64,000 bases of DNA from Heterocephalus glaber (Eukaryota > Chordata > Mammalia > Rodentia > Bathyergidae), in the NCBI RefSeq assembly GCF_000247695.1, contig NW_004624730.1, forward strand, positions 34,214,788-34,278,787, given 5' to 3'. Position 1 is the first letter of the stretch, and every line of letters starts with the position of its first letter. A model generated the notes under the pieces. That model searched no databases, was not told where the DNA came from, and worked only from the letters and a program-made list of their open reading frames with translations. Positions 57,828 through 64,000 of this stretch are shown piece by piece. The position numbers and the translations under genes were made by a program.

Positions 57828-57916
57828 TTTTTTTTCTTTTTTGGTACTGGGGATCAAACTCAGGACCTTGCGCTTGCGAGGCAGGTGCAGTGTCTCTGAG
57901 CTAAATTCCCAGCCCC
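57828..57916 (-). mobile_element. ID element, first of a tandem pair
   Basis: GGTACTGGGGATCAAACTCAGG to GAGCTAAATTCCCAGCCCC; GTTTCCT-like sequence on both sides. Confidence 0.88.
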
Positions 57917-57927
57917 TGTTTCCTGTT

Positions 57928-58023
57928 TTTTTGTTTTGTTTTGTTTTTTGTGCCAGGGATCGAATCCAGGACCTTGTGCTTTTGAGGCAGGCTGCGGCAC
58001 CACTAAGCTAAATCCCCGGCCCC
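57928..58023 (-). mobile_element. ID element, second of a tandem pair
   Basis: GTGCCAGGGATCGAATCCAGG to AAGCTAAATCCCCGGCCCC. The outer TSD ATGAAGGAGTTTC at 57811 and 58025 encloses both IDs. Confidence 0.88.
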
Positions 58024-60165
58024 AATGAAGGAGTTTCTTAAACTAAATCCTACTTTTTATATATAAATATTTTTACATTTAAATTGTTTATGTCAGTGCT
58101 TTCTAGGGACCAGGAATTATACTGTATACAGACTCAACCTTATTTAAAGTAGTAAACTTAATCCAGCCCAATCTCTGAAACATTAACACCTCAAATTTTT
58201 AATAAAGATAAATCTTTGTTAATAGTGGAATTTGAAATTATAAGTGGTAAGTTCTGAAATACATTTTGAAATTTTTAAAAATTAAGGATTTTATGGAAAA
58301 TAACATAATTTGGTATTTTGAAAACTTTTATAGTCAATCCATGCAAAAGATAATGTTACAGATTTGATATAACCAATTCTGTGATCAGGAACTCATTTTA
58401 GAAGCTGATGATATTAATAAATAAAGTATGAAACTTCCTATTTTCCTTACTGACTTATCCAGTTACTGTTACTAAGACAGGCATGGTAGAGAGTTAACTA
58501 AGTGTTCCTGTTTGCTGTTTCCACACAACAAAATGTGTCTGGCTCTTCATTCTTTCTCTGCTCTATGCTGTTTACTTACTGGTAACACCCACTTGACCAG
58601 TAAAGAACCTTTGCATAATCATCACAATGAAAGGATAAATTCTTACAAGAGTGAGAATGCTAAAGTGACTGTTCTCTTTCACAGTCTACAGAAACTAGTG
58701 ACTTTCCAGTATGTGTGTCACAAAAAATTTGCTTCTCATGAGAAGTAAATTTGTATTCTTTATACAAATGGAAGTCCTTTGTTTTGGTGCCATTACTCCT
58801 CAACATAACGAAGGGTTTGTGTTATGTTGGTTGAAACAACACTTCTTATAATGATTAGCTTATGCATACAGGAATTTCTCTTTATTACATTAGCTTTTTT
58901 TTTTTCTTTTTCCATTAACTAAAGGATTCTTATACTGTCCCTTCTCATTAGACATACAGGTATAGCGTTCTTTGGTGTTTTACCAGCACTAAATAGTAAA
59001 GAATGGCAGGGAGGAGAGCCCATGGGTGAACTTTGCTTGCAGGAGGGTGTGTACTTTCAGACTCTTGCCTGCACCCTGTGATCTTCACAGCTCCTGCAGC
59101 TGATCAGGGTGTTGAGAGGGCAAAAAGCACACAATACCCTAAATAATTTCCTGCTGCGGTTGGTCTTCGGTTTCTGACTGTCACCTGGCTGAGCTCTTTC
59201 ATTTCCAGGCATTGAGAGAATAAAAATAAGCACTGAAGAAATAACTTGGTTTGCCTTTCAGAGTTTAATTACTCATCCTAGTAAAGAAAGATATCCTTGA
59301 ATCTGGGTAAAGTATGTGAAACAGAAGGAGCTTTTCTTCTTTGCTTTGTGATATATGGATTATCCAAATGCTGCCAGAAATCAGCATTTTGTAAATTGTT
59401 ACTAAAAAAGTTTTAGATTAATCAATGAAATTGAATCTGTCAGAAAAACTTGGTTTTGTAGACTCCTTCTCTCCCAGAAAAAATTACTAATATTAAGATT
59501 ATGGTGAAAGGTTTTGTGATTACAAAGCCTAGATAATAAAAGAAATTTTCTCTTTTCAATAAAAAAGTTTTGAGAAATTTGCTTAAAAAACTATCAAACT
59601 GGTAAATTCTCCATATAGTTTTGTATCTTTGAATCCAAAACAGTTAAAAGGTCCTTATTCATCTCTAGGTTCTTAGCACCAAATACATAATAAGCCATCA
59701 AAGGAGTATGTTTTCAGTTCTTTTATTTATCAGTTAAGTTTATTTGGACAACATGGGAAAAAAGACAGGTCTAAGTAAGAGAAAATTCTAAATAAAACCC
59801 TTTTTAAGAGGAGTTGTTTATAATTTAAATATTAAACTCAAAATAAGCTAATAGATTATATCTTACTGGAGATTATTAGAGAATGTATTTGTGGTAATTA
59901 TAATTAGTATTTAATTTATGTGAAAATGACTTCTGAATTAAAAGATTGTTTGAAAATACATTATTAAACAGTATCATTTACATATAGTATTTTATATGTA
60001 GTTTATATTTGTTTAGAACAGTTTTATAAACAAATTTTATATGCTTTAAATACTGTCAGTTTAAAAAATAAATTAACCACTATGTATGCCTTTAATACAG
60101 AACAAACTTTTTGTCAACTTTAAAGTAAAATAGGAACCTCTTGGTCTTTAAAAATATTTCACTTA

Positions 60166-60290
60166 TTCAATCCCTGGTACCAAAAAAATAAAGAACTGGA
60201 TTTAAGGGCTGAGGATTTAGCTCAGTGGCACTGTGCCTGCCTTGAAAGCACAAGGTTCTGATTTCAATCCCCAGTACCGAAAGAAAAAAA
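60166..60290 (+). mobile_element. Compound ID: 3' fragment plus complete ID
   Basis: A short ID 3' end (TCAATCCCTGGTACC plus A tail) is followed by AACTGGATTTAA and a complete ID. The whole is flanked by ATTTCACTTA at 60156-60165 and 60291-60300. Confidence 0.85.
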
Positions 60291-61763
60291 ATTTCACTTA
60301 AAGGAATATTTACTCATTTTTATAACTACATAATTTAAGGTAATATAGGGCATAATACAGTTTTTAAGCACAGTTTGTGAAAAACTAGTCTGTGCTTTCT
60401 ATACTAGCTGTTTTTATAGAAATTAAGTTTCACTTCCTGATGAGACTCCAATTGAGAATTATGTCTCACTTATAGTTATCTTCTATAAGGTCTCAGGACA
60501 TGTGATTGAACTTGGGTCGAAGTTAACGCTGTATGACATTTGTGGTATCTTTAGGGCACAGAATTTAATCCTGTGCCTCCATAAGTAGATTGCAGTGAGA
60601 TCTTCTGATCTCGTAAGTGTAATATTTATTTATGAAAGATTTTAGGTTTATCCACATTTTACTAGAAAGTTTATGTTCTTTCCTTTGTCCTGTAGTTTTG
60701 TAATTAAAAAAAGCTTAATAATACTTTGTTAGCTTTTTTTCCTAAAGTGGATATTGTAATTTGTTTTTATTGGTTGCATTGGTGGAGGTGGAGACTAGGG
60801 GCTTCAACATATGATCTTATTTATTAGTTTAGCAGAACAGATGAATTCAAACAGCCATGTCTTGCAATCAAAGCTTTCTGAGGCAAGTAAGATGTGTTTT
60901 GTGTTTGTTTAGTTCCCCCATATTATTTTGTGGAATATACAATTAAAAACTTTGAAACAAATTATTCTTTAATTTAGGAAATTTGCCTGCTTCCCTTTGG
61001 CTGCCTTTTACATTTTACTCTGTTCTGTTTTAGAATGACGTTAAGACCACAGATTAGATATTTAAGATTTTGTAAATCAGACTTATGGTTGGGTACACAG
61101 ATAAATGTGATTCCAGACAGTATCCTACTCAATAATGGACTGCTTTCTTAGAAATTCAGCTGTTTGTATAATGTCCCAAGTGGGACCAAGGGAACAGCAT
61201 ACATAGCCAGAATTTTCTCTATAATTAAGATATTTGTAAAGAATTGATCCTGAAAAATGCATTGTATTTACCTACCCCAGACTCTTTTGAGGTATTTAGA
61301 ATGATTAGGTAAATCTGTGATAACAGTTTTGTGTTAATAGTTCATGGAGTTATCTAAGCCTCAGTGATTTTGCCTCAGGACAGGATCTCCTTAGAAGTAG
61401 GCAGATTTAATTCAGAGTCAACCTTTGGTTCTTAGTCTGCCCTTTAACTACTGAAGTCCATATGTGTGCATAATAATGTAAACTCCCAACTTTGATTTAT
61501 GAGTATTTGTCTATAGCTGCTTCCTAATACAAAAGGGAAAGTTCAGTTGATACCAAGTGTCATTCTGTAGAAATTAAATATAGAACCGTAACCTCTGGTA
61601 TTAAAAGATCTTGAATTGGATTTAAGCATTTATAGGTTAGTTTTATTGCCTCCCTGAACAGCTCTGTGCTATTTGAAGCAATGGTAGCAAAATCTTAATT
61701 AGTAACCCAGGGACAGTTACTGTCCTTCCCAAGCAGAAAGTTACAAGTACATAGTTCTGTGAA

Positions 61764-61801
61764 ACTTAATAACTACACTGTAGCTTAATAACTACACTGC
61801 T
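61764..61801. repeat. Short tandem duplication
   Basis: CTTAATAACTACACTG is repeated directly after three to four bases. Confidence 0.85.
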
Positions 61802-62829
61802 TTCACAAAATATGTTGGTGTTGTGTATGTCATGGCTTTGATTCTTATCACTTTGTAACATATTTGAAGTCATATATAAGCTACTGGGTATTCTAGCATT
61901 ACGAAACGAGTCCTGGAAACATCAAAGCCAGATATCAAAAGCCAGCTATATTTTATGTGCCTGTGAAATTTCTTTAGCAGCAACAAACATACCCCATCTG
62001 TCAAGCTAGCCTCAATCCAGGAGCAAAAGAGCCTAAGTACTCTCAAAACTGCACTTAATCTTTATCCATCATTATGACCTTCAGTATTTTCACTTTATGA
62101 TACAGCAGTAAAATAAAAAGGCTCACTAATTGTGACTGGTTAGTGACTAGGATAGGTGTCAATAGATTGCGGTCACAGGTTTGTCCTTGTAGAAACCAGT
62201 TAACTTTTACAGACTGGAAGCCATGGTTCTGAAGTCTTAACTGATCTGGTTAAAACTAACCAAAGTAGTATTCAGAAAAGTTGATACTTAATTTGAAGCG
62301 TTGCTGCTAAAATCTGAGTTCTATATTTTATTTACATCACTTTCCAATTTAAACATGTTTTACCTTATTTAATAGCACAATTATCCAGTCACCCAAGTCA
62401 AAACATAGGACACATCCTAGACTCTTCACGTTCTCTTCTCCATGTATAATTTTCCTTTATGTCGTTTGATCCTAACTTTCAAATGCCTCTCAGGTAACCC
62501 CTACTGTCATCATTTGTCTCATGTGCAATTCTAGTAGTTGTAAATAGCTAAGCATAGAATAATAAATATGCTAAGAAATCTCTAACAAATAAATGCCAGT
62601 CTCTTTCTTTATCCTCCCCTACCAAAAATAAATCAGTCTTTTATACCACTGTTGGAGTGGACTTTATAAAAGGCAAGTTGTACTGCTATAAATGTGGGTA
62701 TGTGTGTGTAACTGTGGTATGATGACTTTAACTCTTGAGAACATACTAGAATGTAAACATTATGTACCGAAAACATGTACTAATAAAAAAAAATATAAGA
62801 AAAAGGTAAGTCTGGACCTTGCTGAAAAT

Positions 62830-63290
62830 CCACCAGTGATTCTTACTGCTCACAGGATCAAACAGTAACCTCTTAACCCAGCATACAAAGCTTTTCATTA
62901 TCTGGCCCCAGCCAACCTCTCCAGTCCAGGCTTATCTCTTATCACCTCTCTCATACACATACCCTGACCTTCCACATGAACCTGCATGTGCTTCTTGCAC
63001 TCTTATGCCTTGCTTGGTTAGCTACTATACATTATTCACTTTCCCTGTGGTGTCCTGCCTCCCATGGCATTTCATTTGGCATTTCATCCATTCTGAGTTG
63101 TCTGTCCCCAGACCTCCTTTATGCCACGTTTCACACTATGCCACAGGATTTGCTTTCCCCAATTGGTATTTTGTGCCATTTTGCCTTTTTTATCTTATCC
63201 CAAGTGCATAGGCCAGTAACTAATTAGTATATCTACTTAAGATTGTTTTGTTTTTTACAAATTGTCACATTGCCTTTTTGGTTTCAAATG
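62830..63290 (+). mobile_element. L2-type LINE fragment in TIPARP intron 2
   Basis: AGCATACAAAGCTTTTCATTATCTGGCCCC and CCTTCCACATGAACCTGCA read as diverged L2. Overlapping 68-83 codon frames are incidental. Confidence 0.5.
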
Positions 63291-63370
63291 CTTTATAAAT
63301 AGAAATATTCCCTAACGTACTAGGCTCTTTACTGAGTTCCTAAATGTGTAACCTCAAGAACTGTATATCT

Positions 63371-63462
63371 GGGGCTGGAGATTTAGCTCAGTGGTTCTGC
63401 CGCCTGCCTTGCAAGCACAAGGTCCCAAGTTCGATCCCTGGTACCAAACAAAACAAAACAAA
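63371..63462 (+). mobile_element. ID element in intron 2
   Basis: TSD ACTGTATATCT / ACTATATATCT; CAAAA-repeat tail; A and B boxes intact. Confidence 0.93.
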
Positions 63463-63979
63463 ACTATATATCTAAAATGATGTACTAATTTCTGTTTCAT
63501 TTGACACCTCTTTATTGGTTTTGATTCTGGTGTAAATGTGTTTAGCATTCACAATGTAGGCTTTTTGTTTTCTTTTTAGCATCTGAAATACATACAGAAA
63601 AATGCTTTGTGGACCATACTTTCTGACTTTGTGGGTGTTGGTGCTTTACATTAGTAATATATGTTGGAAATTTTTGGCTTAATAAGTATATGAAAATATT
63701 TGTTGAGTAAGAGAACCATTATTATAAAGTATCTAGATTTTTTTTTCTTTTTCATGATAGTATACTAGGTATAAGAATAGTGATTTAGCCACATGATATA
63801 TTTAGCAAAAGTTAAATCCTGCTATACAATGTTTACCTCTTTCACTCCCTTCTGGCCATCCTTCAGGAGGGATGCTTTTAGGCCAGGTAAGGTTCTCATC
63901 CACCAAGATTATAGTATCTTGTGTTTATAGAGACCCCCCCCCCCATCTGTCTCTAGCACTGATTCTTATGGTCTGTTCT

Positions 63980-64000
63980 TTTTTTTGGGTTCCAGGGATT
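63980..64000 (-). mobile_element. Start of an ID element cut by the window edge
   Basis: T run followed by GGGTTCCAGGGATT, the reverse of the ID 3' end. Confidence 0.6.

Larger units (their letters stand above)
51834..64000 (+). other. TIPARP: TIPARP intron 2 (5' part)
   Basis: AT-rich intronic sequence. By reading, I found no segment encoding the WWE domain or the PARP fold, so exon 3 should lie downstream of the window. It carries ID elements near 53.1, 57.6, 57.8-58.0, 60.2, 63.4 and 63.98 kb, two B1 elements near 57.1-57.8 kb and an L2 fragment near 62.8-63.3 kb. Long stretches (51.9-53.05, 53.2-57.05, 58.05-60.15 and 60.3-62.8 kb) show nothing else I can name. Confidence 0.75.

Noticed and set aside
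1..64000. CRISPR arrays, operons, bacterial or phage genes
   Set aside because: Nothing of the kind; repeats are SINEs with variable spacing and the sequence is mammalian.

Overview
This window is vertebrate nuclear DNA, clearly mammalian and rodent. More than 40 copies or fragments of a short tRNA-derived SINE with the ID-element layout are present (A box TTAGCTCAGTGG, B box GTTCGATCC, ending GGTACC plus an A-rich tail). About 17 B1 (7SL-derived) elements occur, some joined to an ID-like half (the B1-dID chimera known from squirrel-, dormouse- and beaver-related lineages). I noticed no B2 or B4 elements, so a murid is unlikely. Repeats alone suggest a non-murid, non-hystricognath rodent. A castorimorph (beaver or kangaroo rat) is my best guess, at low confidence.

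The only protein-coding gene I can support is TIPARP (PARP7), on the + strand. Its CpG-island promoter and non-coding first exon lie at about 47.2-48.98 kb. The first coding exon, exon 2, is at 50870-51827. It encodes residues 1-306, including the basic nuclear-localisation stretch and the CCCH zinc finger, and ends at a clean GTATGT donor. The WWE and PARP catalytic exons were not found in the remaining 12 kb, so intron 2 runs off the window. Nearly every other ATG-to-stop reading frame looks like chance or SINE-derived sequence.

Region by region: 1-47 kb is intergenic DNA upstream of TIPARP. It is built from old L2-type LINE fragments, MIR, MER5/MER20-like and hAT-like DNA transposons, MaLR-type LTRs, one old L1 (about 20.9-23.5 kb), and young SINEs that often nest in older repeats with visible target-site duplications (TSDs). 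At 24650-26116 lies what looks like a retroposed copy of an endogenous retrovirus RNA: R-U5, a tRNA-Gln-like primer binding site, leader, U3-R, poly(A), bounded by a 15/16-base TSD. At 33052-33151 there is a 100-N gap flanked on both sides by the same 30 bases. 47.2-49.3 kb is the GC-rich promoter region with AHR-response-element cores and a Z-DNA-prone GT/CG tract. 51.8-64 kb is intron 2, AT-rich, with scattered SINEs and one L2.

Regulatory logic: TIPARP is a known AHR target that feeds back on AHR. The clustered GCGTG cores in the promoter and first intron fit this, but only the sequence motifs are seen here.
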